Assembly (NCBI GenBank): GCA_903903925.1
Contig: CAIVAU010000116.1
Span: 143,576-207,575 of the forward strand
Source: an uncultured cyanobacterium
GTDB lineage: Bacteria > Cyanobacteriota > Cyanobacteriia > Cyanobacteriales > Nostocaceae
DNA: 64,000 nucleotides
Reading direction: 5' to 3'
Under the pieces are notes generated by a model. The model worked only from the letters and a program-made list of their open reading frames with translations. It searched no databases and was not told the origin of the DNA. The position numbers and the translations under genes are program-made. Below are positions 43,701 to 51,726 of the stretch, piece after piece. Positions within the stretch are counted from its first letter, which is position 1; each line of letters starts with the position of its first letter.

Positions 43701-46209
43701 TCCTCAACAGCATGACTACGAGACTTTAATTAATGATCTGGTCACACAAGGCAAAATCCCCCAAACCATTGTGCATTTTTGGAGCGTGACAGACAACAAC
43801 CAAACAGTATCAGGACTGGAATATTTTGATCAAGCTCAAGATTTAGGGCTACACAGTCTCAATTTTCTAGCACAGGCTCTGGGAAAACATTTTACCCATG
43901 AACTGCAACTGATAGTTGTCTCTAATCATATACACGCAGTGACTGGAGTTGAGGAGTTATGTCCCACAAAAGCAACTTTGCTCGGCTCTGTTAAGGTAAT
44001 TGGGCAAGAATACCCTCATATTAGCTGTCGTAGCATTGATGTTGTCCTTACCATTGATACCAAAAATCGGCAGCAGCTCATAGACCAGTTGCTTAGGGAA
44101 CTGAGAGCAAAATCTACTGATATAATTGTTGCCTACCGTGGTCTTCATCGTTGGGTACAAACTTTTGAGCCAGTCCCATTGCAGCGAGGCGCGGCGCGGT
44201 TAAGGGAGAGGGGAGTCTATGTCATTACAGGTGGACTCGGTGGTATCGGTTTTGTATTGGCGACACATTTAGCCAAAACTGTCAGAGCCAAACTGCTGCT
44301 ATTAGGACGTTCAGCTTTTCCCGATGTCCGTGAGTGGGCACAATGGTTAGCTACTCATGATCCACAGGACAATATCAGTCGCCAGATTCGCAAAATTCAG
44401 GAACTCGAACAGCTAGGAGCCGAGGTTTTAGTAGTCAGTGCCGATGTTGCCAATATACAACAAATGGCAGAGGCGATCGCTCTAGCTCAAAAGCGGTTTG
44501 GTGAAATCAATGGTGTGATCCATACTGCTGGAGTAGTTGATTATGCAGGTGTGATTCACAGAAGAACCAAAGAAATGACAGACAATGTTCTCTCAGCAAA
44601 AGTCAAGGGAACATTAGTCCTGAATCAGCTTTTGCAGCAGACGAAACTCGATTTTTTGGTTCTTTTTTCATCTCTGAGTTCAATCCTCTATAAAACCAAG
44701 TTTGGTCAGGTGGGTTATATTGCTGCCAATGAATTTCTGGATGCCTTTTGTTATGACAAAACTTCCCAAGATGCTACCTTTACAGTTACTATTAATTGGG
44801 ATGATTGGCAGGAAGTTGGTATGTCAGTAGAGGCAGTCAAGCAAGCTGCTAACAAAAAATATGGTATTCTGGCAAATCAGTACTTGCAAAATGGGCTATT
44901 ACCACAAGAGGGTATAGACGTTCTGATGCGGATTCTGGAAAATACATTCCCCAGAGTTGCCGTGTCTACTGAAGATTTAAGGACTAAGATTGATCTGGAT
45001 ATTTCTTTGTTAGGAATAGCCAATGATGCTTCCATAAAAGCTAACTTATCCCAACCGACACATCCACGTCCGCAACTGAGTAATGCCTATGTTGCTCCCC
45101 GCCACGAAATTGAGCGAACCATTGCCCATATCTGGCAAAAATTTCTTGGTATCCAGCCAGTGGGAGTTTACGACAATTTCTTTGAGTTAGGCGGAAATTC
45201 TCTGTTGGCAATCCAAATATTATCCAATTTACACGATGTATTACAGGTAAAAATTTCCTTAGACAACCTTTTCGCGGCAGATACTGTAGCTGAGTTGGCA
45301 CAGATAGTTGCACAACTTCAGGGCCAGTACACTACTGTTTTTTCAGAAACCAATGTTGCAATTATAGACCAAGCAATTGCTTCTCCTTTGGTCAAAATTC
45401 AACTCGGTTCTCAACCGCCTTTCTTTTGCGTCCATCCCATTGGAGGAGGTGTTCTCTGTTATGTAAATCTCGCACAATATTTAGATCCCAACCAACCATT
45501 CTATGGACTACAAGCAGCCGGTCTAGATGGGAAACAAGAACCTTGCTCTGACATCAAAATCATGGCAACTCACTACATCCAAGCAATGCGAACCGTACAG
45601 CCCCAAGGCCCATACTTTTTAGGAGGTTGGTCAATGGGAGGTGTCATTGCCTGGGAAATGGCGACTCAGTTGCAGTCCCAAGGGCAGAAGGTGGCCTTGC
45701 TGGCGTTAATTGATGCCACACCACCCATAACCATGACACAGCCTACAGAGATAGATGATGGGACACTTTTGAGCCGATTTTTCCAAGATATCCTTGGTTT
45801 ATCCTCAGAATATGCAGATTTTTCTGTTGAGCGCTTAGAGGAACTTGAGCTGGAAGAACGTCTAGCCTACGTTATGGAACAAGAGCAAATAACTAATCTA
45901 CCACTTCGCCATCTCTTCCATGTCTTTAAAACCAACTTTCGGGCTATGCAAAGCTACATACCTTCAGTCTATGCAGACCGAGTGACACTGTTTAAAGCCA
46001 GTGAACAAGTTGTGCAAAACGACCAAGACCCAACTATGGGATGGGGTAGCTTGACTAATCAAGCAGTCGAGTTTCATGTAATACCAGGCAACCACTATAG
46101 CATAATTGCCAAACCCCATGTGCAAATTTTAGCTGAACAGTTAATGATCAGCCTCCATCAGGCACAAGCAAGCGGGAGCATCCCAGTTTTGCAAAAAGAC
46201 GATCAGTAG
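40792..46209 (+). CDS. Type I PKS module with terminal thioesterase (KS-AT-KR-ACP-TE)
   Basis: 1805 residues. KS: C185 (QAACSTSLV), H321 (EAHGTGTALGDP), H361 (NIGHLD). AT: S631 (GYSIGEY) and HAFHS at 727, the malonyl-selective signature. KR: NADPH site GGLGGIG at 1147, catalytic Tyr in GQVGYIAANEFLDAF; no DH or ER, so the keto group would become a hydroxyl. ACP: Ser ~1470 (LGGNSLL). TE: S1614 (GWSMGG), H1768 (PGNHYS). It would extend the dipeptide by one malonate, reduce it and release it. Actinobacterial isonitrile NRPSs instead end in a reductase. Ten bases follow the NRPS stop. Confidence 0.94.
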   Translation: MDDLHSDNLINQSAIAIIGMSGRFPGAKDLNTFWQNLCFGVESVSFFDDEELKSSGVEPAMFNHPNYVKAGAILEDVELFDAAFFGFSAREAEIMDPQQRLFLECAWEALETAGYNTETDGGAIGVYAGASMNTYLLYNILPNQKLWESVNIFQIGLANDKDFLTTRISYKLSLTGPSVNVQAACSTSLVAVHIACQSLLNGECDMALAGGVSVRVPQKIGYLYQEGGIASPDGHCRAFDAQAQGTIGGNGLGIVVLKRLEDALADRDCIHAVIRASAVNNDGSLKVSYTAPSVDGQAAVISEAMTIAGVAPETITYIEAHGTGTALGDPIEIAALTQAFRTATDDKGFCAIASLKTNIGHLDAASGIAGLIKTVLALKHKCLPPSLNFQEPNPKIDFANSPFYVNSSLSQWQTNDSPRRAGVSSFGIGGTNVHVVLEEAQKPDMASRHSRPWQLLVLSAKTPSALDTATANLGKHLQQHSHLHLADVAYTYQIGRQVFKHRRMLVCHNREDGAIALLNLDPKRIFTSASASPAPPVVFMFSGQGEQYVNMGRELYQTEPTFQGVVDDCAEILKPHLGLDLRHLLYHREQRTPLELEQTAIAQPALFVTEYALAKLWQSWGIHPQAMIGYSIGEYVAATLAGVFSLEDALILVATRGKLMQALPTGAMLVIPLPEDEVQPLLGKQISLAAINGASLCVVSGITRAVEALQKQLASQGVQCRRLHTSHAFHSEMMTPVLEPFTELVKKVNRQPPQIPYLSNLTGTWITATQATDSSYWAKHLRSKILFAQGLEHLWQKPAQILLEVGPGRTLSTLARQNPKTAQQVILTSLPHPQDRESDVEVLLTTLGKLWLAGVKVDWSGFYAHEQRYRLPLPTYPFEGQPYWIKPEKQLKALLHKKPDIADWFYLPMWKQSVPPVGQINYPAKSCWLVFVDECGLGSQIIKRLQQDGVDAIAIQMGSEFTRDVIYTLNPQQHDYETLINDLVTQGKIPQTIVHFWSVTDNNQTVSGLEYFDQAQDLGLHSLNFLAQALGKHFTHELQLIVVSNHIHAVTGVEELCPTKATLLGSVKVIGQEYPHISCRSIDVVLTIDTKNRQQLIDQLLRELRAKSTDIIVAYRGLHRWVQTFEPVPLQRGAARLRERGVYVITGGLGGIGFVLATHLAKTVRAKLLLLGRSAFPDVREWAQWLATHDPQDNISRQIRKIQELEQLGAEVLVVSADVANIQQMAEAIALAQKRFGEINGVIHTAGVVDYAGVIHRRTKEMTDNVLSAKVKGTLVLNQLLQQTKLDFLVLFSSLSSILYKTKFGQVGYIAANEFLDAFCYDKTSQDATFTVTINWDDWQEVGMSVEAVKQAANKKYGILANQYLQNGLLPQEGIDVLMRILENTFPRVAVSTEDLRTKIDLDISLLGIANDASIKANLSQPTHPRPQLSNAYVAPRHEIERTIAHIWQKFLGIQPVGVYDNFFELGGNSLLAIQILSNLHDVLQVKISLDNLFAADTVAELAQIVAQLQGQYTTVFSETNVAIIDQAIASPLVKIQLGSQPPFFCVHPIGGGVLCYVNLAQYLDPNQPFYGLQAAGLDGKQEPCSDIKIMATHYIQAMRTVQPQGPYFLGGWSMGGVIAWEMATQLQSQGQKVALLALIDATPPITMTQPTEIDDGTLLSRFFQDILGLSSEYADFSVERLEELELEERLAYVMEQEQITNLPLRHLFHVFKTNFRAMQSYIPSVYADRVTLFKASEQVVQNDQDPTMGWGSLTNQAVEFHVIPGNHYSIIAKPHVQILAEQLMISLHQAQASGSIPVLQKDDQ

Positions 46210-46260
46210 TGTGAGCCGGAAAGCTCACGTGTACTAAAAGCGAGCTTTCCGGCTCGCACT
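46208..46260. repeat. 19-bp-stem palindromic hairpin between PKS and ligase genes
   Basis: Arms AGTGTGAGCCGGAAAGCTC and GAGCTTTCCGGCTCGCACT (one mismatch) with a 15-base loop. It starts at the PKS stop codon. There is no T run, so it is more a repeat-family palindrome than a terminator, but it may stabilise or attenuate the upstream transcript. Confidence 0.8.
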
Positions 46261-46274
46261 AGGAATTTACGAAA

Positions 46275-47885
46275 ATGGGATACACCCCAAGCAAGCTCAG
46301 TCAATCAGGCAGGTTGATAATGATATATAACGATGAAATCACAACATTGGCAGACATACCACGGGTGCAAGGCTGCCATTTTCAAGACGCTAAAGCATTG
46401 GTATTTAAGGAGCAAGCACTCACCTATTTAGAGCTAGACAAACAAAGTAATCGCGTTGCTCATGCACTGTTAGCCCAAGGAGTTAAAGCTACATCGCGGG
46501 TAGCAATATTAGCAAAAGATTCACTCAAGAGTTATGAAATATTATTTGCTTGTAACAAGATAAATGCTGTGTTAGTGCCGATTAATTGGCGATTGGCGGC
46601 GGTAGAAATTAGCTACATCCTCACAGATGCTAATGTGAAAGTTTTGTTTGTAGGCTGGCAATTTCAAAAGCTGGTAGCAACTATTAGAGATCAACTTGAT
46701 GCTATAAATACCTTTATTGCTTTAGAAAAAGCTGAAGAAAATTGGCTTAATTACGATCGCTGGTATCAGGATCATAGTGATCTCCCTCCGCATATCCCTA
46801 TTAGTCCCCAGGATGTTGCTGTACAGATGTATACCAGTGGAACCACTGGGCGACCTAAAGGTGTGCAGTTAGCTCATAACAGTTTTTTTGCCATCGCCAA
46901 GGAGTTTGTGAAGCAAGGAAAAACTTGGATAGGTTGGAATTCAACAGATAAAAGTTTGCTGGTATTACCCTTTTTTCATATTGGAGCTTTATGGTGGGCT
47001 ATTCGTGGTTTGGCTTCTGGCGCTGAAAATATTTTGCTGGAAACCTTTGTTGGAACTGAGGTTCTCCAAGCAATTGAAAAGTATCGGGTTACAAAGACCT
47101 GTATGGTTCCCTCAATGATTCAAGTTCTATTAACTGAATCTAAATGTAAACAAACAGATTTTTCATCGCTTGGATATATTGTTTACGGGGGTTCTCCTAT
47201 TGCTGAGTCATTATTGCGAGAAGCAATGGTTACTTTTTCCTGTAACTTTGTCCAAATTTATGGTATGACCGAGACGGGAAATTGTGCTGTAAGTCTACCA
47301 GCGGATGCTCATACCTCTGCTAGACTGAAGTCAGCAGGTAAACCGTTCCCTGGTGTATCAGTAGCTATTATGAATAGTTCGGGAAAAACCTTAGCTGTTG
47401 GAGAAGTGGGTGAAGTCTGTATCAAATCGCCTGCTCAGATGATTGGTTATTGGAAATTACCCCAGGCTACAGCACAAACTTTGGTGGATGGCTGGATACA
47501 TACAGGAGATGCAGGCTATTTTGATGAAGAAGGTTATCTTTACATTTTTGATCGCGTTAAAGATATGATCTGCTATGCTGGCGAGAATGTTTATCCAGCT
47601 GAGGTTGAAAATGTTTTATATGAACACCCATCTGTTGCTGACGTAGCAGTTATTGGTGTTCCAGATGAAGATTGGGGAGAAACCATTAAAGCTATTGTCG
47701 TTCTCAAACCAGGGATAAAAGCAACGGCGTTTGATATTATCAATTTTGTCAGAGGTAAACTTGCTGATTTTAAGTTACCCAGAAGTGTTGAATTTACTGA
47801 ATCTTTGCCAAGAACACCAAGCGGTAAATTACAAAAGAGTAAACTTCGGGATAAATATTGGCAAGGTTATGAACGAAAAGTGTAA
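46275..47885 (+). CDS. Acyl-AMP ligase / acyl-ACP synthetase (ScoC/FadD10 type)
   Basis: 536 residues of the ANL superfamily. Motifs: MYTSGTTGRPKGVQLAH (P-loop), LPFFHIGALWW, VQIYGMTETGNC, GWIHTGDAGYFDEEGYLYIFDRVKDMI (ATP-binding Asp and hinge), and the C-terminal Lys in TPSGKLQKSKL. It is fatty-acid-ligase-like, not an amino-acid A domain, and in actinobacterial isonitrile clusters such a ligase (ScoC, FadD10) loads the starter fatty acid onto the free ACP. The ATG at 46275 has AGGAA upstream; an internal ATG at 46320 also fits. It is the last recognisable gene of the operon. Confidence 0.88.
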   Translation: MGYTPSKLSQSGRLIMIYNDEITTLADIPRVQGCHFQDAKALVFKEQALTYLELDKQSNRVAHALLAQGVKATSRVAILAKDSLKSYEILFACNKINAVLVPINWRLAAVEISYILTDANVKVLFVGWQFQKLVATIRDQLDAINTFIALEKAEENWLNYDRWYQDHSDLPPHIPISPQDVAVQMYTSGTTGRPKGVQLAHNSFFAIAKEFVKQGKTWIGWNSTDKSLLVLPFFHIGALWWAIRGLASGAENILLETFVGTEVLQAIEKYRVTKTCMVPSMIQVLLTESKCKQTDFSSLGYIVYGGSPIAESLLREAMVTFSCNFVQIYGMTETGNCAVSLPADAHTSARLKSAGKPFPGVSVAIMNSSGKTLAVGEVGEVCIKSPAQMIGYWKLPQATAQTLVDGWIHTGDAGYFDEEGYLYIFDRVKDMICYAGENVYPAEVENVLYEHPSVADVAVIGVPDEDWGETIKAIVVLKPGIKATAFDIINFVRGKLADFKLPRSVEFTESLPRTPSGKLQKSKLRDKYWQGYERKV

Positions 47886-47994
47886 TCTTAACAGCGGCAA
47901 AACTACTCCTGGTCTCAATACGGTTCGGTTGTTCTGGGTTAAATTGATAGTCGGCAATAACTCAACCCTGAACCGAACCGGATTGCGTAACTCC

Positions 47995-48267
47995 CTATGT
48001 TTTGAAATATGTCTCTCGCCGTTTGCGAAGCAGATTTTTACTCTTATTCGCATTCTTGAGGATAGTCAGATAGTTATCGGCGTAGCGAAAAGCAGATGCA
48101 ACGTCGTAAGCAGAAATAGCTATAGCTTGCAAGAAAACTTTATAGGGGATTTCAAAGCCAGAAAATTTGTCAGCTAAAGCTATCAAATCCTCATCTGTTG
48201 CAGGTAAGGCATTCTTTTCTTCCCGTTCTGGGACATCAAACATATTTTCAATAAATGCTCTATGCAT
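47995..48267 (-). CDS. Small alpha-helical protein of unknown function
   Basis: 90 residues from ATG 48267, which is preceded by GGAAGGTGG, a strong ribosome-binding site. Sequence: MHRAFIENMFDVPEREEKNA, ALPATDEDLIALADKFSGFEIPY, AISAYDVASAFRYADNYLTILK, basic tail. Soluble, helical, no signal or membrane segment. I do not recognise a family. It converges on the biosynthetic operon (110 bp between stops) and follows a second tiny frame, so it probably belongs to a separate transcript. Confidence 0.55.
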   Translation of the reverse strand: MHRAFIENMFDVPEREEKNALPATDEDLIALADKFSGFEIPYKVFLQAIAISAYDVASAFRYADNYLTILKNANKSKNLLRKRRETYFKT

Positions 48268-48316
48268 AAACCACCTTCCTAAAAGCATGAGATACTGTAA
48301 AACCGATAAATTTAAG

Positions 48317-48457
48317 CTATTTTTTCAGGGTTTTTCGATTTATAAGATTCTCTATTAAAGAGCATCTTATCTCTCTCAATAGATCTACATATTCATGACT
48401 GAGTTCGATAGCATCTACGTCTCTTATCTTCTCTACATCGACTTTAATAGTTGTCAT
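48317..48457 (-). CDS. Tiny hypothetical protein (46 aa)
   Basis: ATG 48457 opens a 46-residue frame, MTTIKVDVEKIRDVDAIELS, HEYVDLLREIRCSLIEN, basic tail RKTLKK. Only a weak GGGTG precedes it. It lies 49 bp upstream of the 90-residue gene and could be its operon partner, but coding is uncertain. No homology recognised. Confidence 0.35.
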   Translation of the reverse strand: MTTIKVDVEKIRDVDAIELSHEYVDLLREIRCSLIENLINRKTLKK

Positions 48458-49505
48458 AAATGCACCCAAATAAACTTGATAATCAGAATTTTTTTGAAGA
48501 ATTCAGAACACATCCGTCAGAATCAACCCACGAATAAATCCGTAGGACTCAGACAAGGACGCCGTATTTAAGAGCGCTTACGCGTCTCGAAATACATTTT
48601 TTAACCAAAGTGGGTTTGTATCCCCAAAATAAAGTTTTTGCCCAGTTGTTTATTCTGATCTCTGAGTTCTGACTCCTGAATTCTATTTTTTATCAGAACC
48701 ACAAAATAACGTATCAGTAGATTTACGGGATTTTTTTCGAGAGAGAATTTAGAGCTTCAGTGAATTTGCAGATTTGAGGAAAAGTAGTGAGCAGAAATGG
48801 TAAATGACAAGTTCTTAAATTACAGCAATTTTCACCTTTATTAGACCACAGTCGTAGGGGCGTAAGGCTCTGCGCCCTTAGGGTTTATTTCTGTGAAAAC
48901 CAGGGCTATTTCAGCCAATACCAAGCATCTTGAACGCGCATTCATGGCTGATCAAGTCTGTTTTAGTCGGCTTCAGCGATTACACTAGGAATTTATTCCC
49001 AGTCTTCATATCGATTTTCTATTTACGTCTTTACTCGGAATATGTTTGTCGGTAAAATTACAGTCATTGAATTTATTTTTTGTTGGCTAACGTTGAAGAA
49101 TCCGCATAAAATCCTTTTAAATAAAGTTTTTTCTGGCTTTCGCCTTGTACTGAGTAGGAAAATTAATCTCAAGACTACAATTTACACAAACTTTAAAAAT
49201 GGTCAGGAATATTCCACTATTTACACTTAATAAGAAATCACTTTTTCATGTTATAATCCATACGGTTATGACTCGCGCTCTAACGAGACGAGGCTTTTTC
49301 CAAGGGGAAACGCAAATCTGCCCATTAAACTCCCGGAGAGACATACCCAAACTTCAAGAAAAAAGGTAAATCGACCAATAGCTTTACCATTAATTCTGAT
49401 CGAGAAAGAAATACCCCGACTCTACCCGTTGAAACGTTAAATAAATCTAAGATGTCCTAGATGTCAAGGGTTTATAAGGCAGTTTAAATATACAGACATT
49501 TCTCC
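48458..49505. other. 1-kb intergenic region without a convincing gene
   Basis: AT-rich. It contains an imperfect palindrome GTATTTAAGAGCG..CGTCTCGAAATAC (48564-48595) and a palindromic repeat related to that in tonB (48854-48880). A plus-strand 62-residue frame near 49042-49230 has poor composition and is not called. The segment 49250-49490 has no repeats and mixed composition and could hold a small RNA, but I see no recognisable fold. Confidence 0.5.
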
Positions 49506-50087
49506 ATGACCCTTGTAACTCCTAAACGCTTCACCCTAGCCGAGTATCATCGCCTCATTGAACTAGGATTCCTAACTGAAAATGACCGAGTGGAGTTAAT
49601 TCAAGGAGAACTGATACAAATGGCAGCAAAAGGCACACAACATTCTGTCTGTAATACAAAGTTATTTCATGAATTAGACAGATTGGTAGGAGATAAAGCA
49701 GTTGTTCGCGGGCAAGAACCGATTATACTGCCTACTGATAGTGAGCCAGAGCCGGATATTACGATCGCACAGGGTCAAGCTGATGACTACTTATTGAATC
49801 ATCCTCAACCAAAAAACATTCTCCTAATTATAGAAGTCTCAGACTCTACTCTTAACTATGACCAGAATACAAAGCTAGCACTTTATGCTGAAGCTGAAAT
49901 TACCGACTACTGGATTATTAACTTGGTAGCAAATCAACTAGAACGCTACTCTCAGCCTTATCAGGATGCTCAAGGAAAGTTTGGTTATCGCACCAGGCAA
50001 ATTACACTGCGACATGAATCAGCGACACTCCCCAGGTTTCCCGATTTGTCTCTAGAATTGGATCGAGTTTTTCCAGGCTTAAGATAA
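49506..50087 (+). CDS. Uma2 family (DUF820) protein
   Basis: 193 residues: FTLAEYHRLIELGFLTENDRVELIQGELIQMAAKG, then EPIILPTDSEPEPDITIAQG, ILLIIEVSDSTLNYDQNTKLALYAEAEITDYWIINL (the E-V-S and K core positions), and a C-terminal aromatic-rich end. All Uma2 landmarks are present. Function unknown. It converges with another Uma2 gene, their stops one base apart. Confidence 0.88.
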   Translation: MTLVTPKRFTLAEYHRLIELGFLTENDRVELIQGELIQMAAKGTQHSVCNTKLFHELDRLVGDKAVVRGQEPIILPTDSEPEPDITIAQGQADDYLLNHPQPKNILLIIEVSDSTLNYDQNTKLALYAEAEITDYWIINLVANQLERYSQPYQDAQGKFGYRTRQITLRHESATLPRFPDLSLELDRVFPGLR

Positions 50088-50088
50088 C

Positions 50089-50652
50089 TTAAAAAAACCG
50101 CTGTATCTGACAGCTAAACTCAGGCAATAGAGGTGAAGTCATCTCATCGCTTGCCAGTAATGTTGCTATCAGTACTAGTTGAGCATTCTGACGACGGTAA
50201 ACTTCCATTTGTCTTAATCGCCAATCTACAATCCAGTATTCCTGAACTCCCTTAATTGAATACAGTTTTAGCTTTACTTCGCGGTCTCTACGTTCGTTTG
50301 CGCTTCCTGGTGATAAAATTTCTACAATTAGCTCTGGAGACCCTATCAAATGTCCTTCTTCGTCTACGAGTTGAGCTAATCGCTCATTGCTGATCCAAAT
50401 AACATCAGGAATCACATTATCAGCATCTGAGAAAATGATGCCAGGGGTAATAAATGGCTGACCCAAACCTGTTTGTTCCGACCAAATTAACAATTGGGCA
50501 TGGATACGTCCAGCAACACCTTGATGTTTAATATGAGGAGCGCGGGTCACAAATAGTTCTCCGTCAATTATTTCATAACGCTTCCATTCATCAGTTGCTA
50601 GGAGTTCTAAATCGGCAATTGTCCAACGGATTTGATTTGGAGTTTGGGTCAT
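50089..50652 (-). CDS. Uma2 family (DUF820) protein
   Basis: 187 residues: WTIADLELLATDEWKRYEIIDGELFVTRAPHIKHQGV, NVIPDVIWISNERL, ELIVEILSPGSANERRDREVKLKLYSIKGVQEYWIVDW, CQIQRFF end. This belongs to a different subgroup from its convergent neighbour (W-T-I-A-D start, no acidic insertion), so the pair is not a recent duplication. Function unknown. Confidence 0.88.
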   Translation of the reverse strand: MTQTPNQIRWTIADLELLATDEWKRYEIIDGELFVTRAPHIKHQGVAGRIHAQLLIWSEQTGLGQPFITPGIIFSDADNVIPDVIWISNERLAQLVDEEGHLIGSPELIVEILSPGSANERRDREVKLKLYSIKGVQEYWIVDWRLRQMEVYRRQNAQLVLIATLLASDEMTSPLLPEFSCQIQRFF

Positions 50653-50742
50653 ATTGCAGATCTAAGGGCGTTTTGTACCTATGCTAACTCATTTGAGCAG
50701 AGGAGCAGAACTCCTGTAAGTTCTCTCCCCAATCCCCAATCC

Positions 50743-51441
50743 CTATGCCGCTACAGCTTCCTGATAGGGAACAAACAGTTTCTTGCTTGCGCCACAAATG
50801 GGGCAGTGCCAATCTTCGGGAATTGCGTCAAATGGTGTACCAGGGGCAATTCCTGAATCCGGGTCGCCTTCTACTGGATCATAAATCATCGAACACTGAC
50901 GGCAAATCCATTTCTGGTTTGCTACTTTAGGTGCAACGTTCCCCCCTTCCAGTACTTCGAGTGCTTCTGTATACTGACGTGCATGATGGTTTTCGATGTG
51001 AGTCAATAAACCAAAGTTGTGGGCTGCTTTGCGGAAAATTTGCGCGTGTTCGCGGGACTCCGCTTGTTGTGCTTCAAACTCTACTACAGCTTTGTTATCT
51101 CGATCTGCACGGGCAGCATCTGCAAACTCTGGATACATTGTGGTGTACTCATAAGTCTCTCCCTCGATCGCTAATTTTAGACAGGTGGCGGCGATCGCTT
51201 TCTTTTGCTCTTCAGTGATCGCCGCCACATCATCCACTACCAACTCTGGATGCATTAATCGGAAGTGAGCAAAGGCGTGTTCTGTCTCTTGATTTGCCGT
51301 TTCCCGAAACAGACTTGATAGTTCACTCATCCCTAACTTGCGAGTCACTTCTGCAAAGAACAAATACTTGCGATTTGCCATTGATTCCCCAGCAAAGGCT
51401 TCAGCTAAGTTCTTTTCGGTATTTGAGTTTGACAAATCCAT
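50743..51441 (-). CDS. rbr: Rubrerythrin
   Basis: 232 residues. The N-terminal di-iron ferritin-like domain has the Glu/His ligands (ANQETEHAFAHF, FEAQQAESREHAQIF, and E/H in the first and third helices). The C-terminal rubredoxin domain has CRQC and CPIC (WICRQCSMIYDPVEGDPDSG, DWHCPICGASK). It reduces peroxide in the cytosol using rubredoxin-type electron transfer. In heterocyst formers rubrerythrins are linked to nitrogenase-protecting conditions; here it is monocistronic. Confidence 0.95.
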   Translation of the reverse strand: MDLSNSNTEKNLAEAFAGESMANRKYLFFAEVTRKLGMSELSSLFRETANQETEHAFAHFRLMHPELVVDDVAAITEEQKKAIAATCLKLAIEGETYEYTTMYPEFADAARADRDNKAVVEFEAQQAESREHAQIFRKAAHNFGLLTHIENHHARQYTEALEVLEGGNVAPKVANQKWICRQCSMIYDPVEGDPDSGIAPGTPFDAIPEDWHCPICGASKKLFVPYQEAVAA

Positions 51442-51589
51442 GCTTTTTCCTGGATAGAAGCTAGTTTAAGATGTACTCGTAACGAGTATGAGTTAATTGT
51501 ACAGAAATTTTTTGTTAGATTTATTAAATTTTATAATGTTTTTATAATTTCAAAGATGCCCATGTTGTAAGGGCGGGGAGAAGAGAGCC

Positions 51590-51720
51590 CCTATTCCCTA
51601 TTCCCTATTCCCTGCTCCCTGCTCCCTGCTCCCTGCTCCCTATTCCCTATTCCCTGCTCCCTGCTCCCTGCTCCCTGCTCCCTGCTCCCTATTCCCTATT
51701 CCCTGCTCCCTGCTCCCTCT
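51590..51720. repeat. Heptameric tandem repeat (CTCCCTG / TTCCCTA)
   Basis: About 18 tandem 7-base units, alternating blocks of CTCCCTG and TTCCCTA, upstream of the rubrerythrin promoter and next to the pgeF stop codon. Confidence 0.9.
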
Positions 51721-51726
51721 TGTTTC

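Noticed and set aside
32175..47885. Cluster making a schizokinen/hydroxamate or catecholate siderophore
   Set aside because: No IucA/IucC synthetase, N-hydroxylase or dihydroxybenzoate genes; the oxygenase-thioesterase-ACP-ligase set points to isonitrile lipopeptide chemistry.
47731..48177. A 148-residue plus-strand frame over the ligase gene end
   Set aside because: It is a shadow of the acyl-AMP ligase and the convergent small gene, with no protein-like features.
49042..49230. A 62-residue plus-strand frame in the 1-kb gap
   Set aside because: AT-driven composition (Lys/Phe/Asn-rich), no ribosome-binding site, no recognisable motif.
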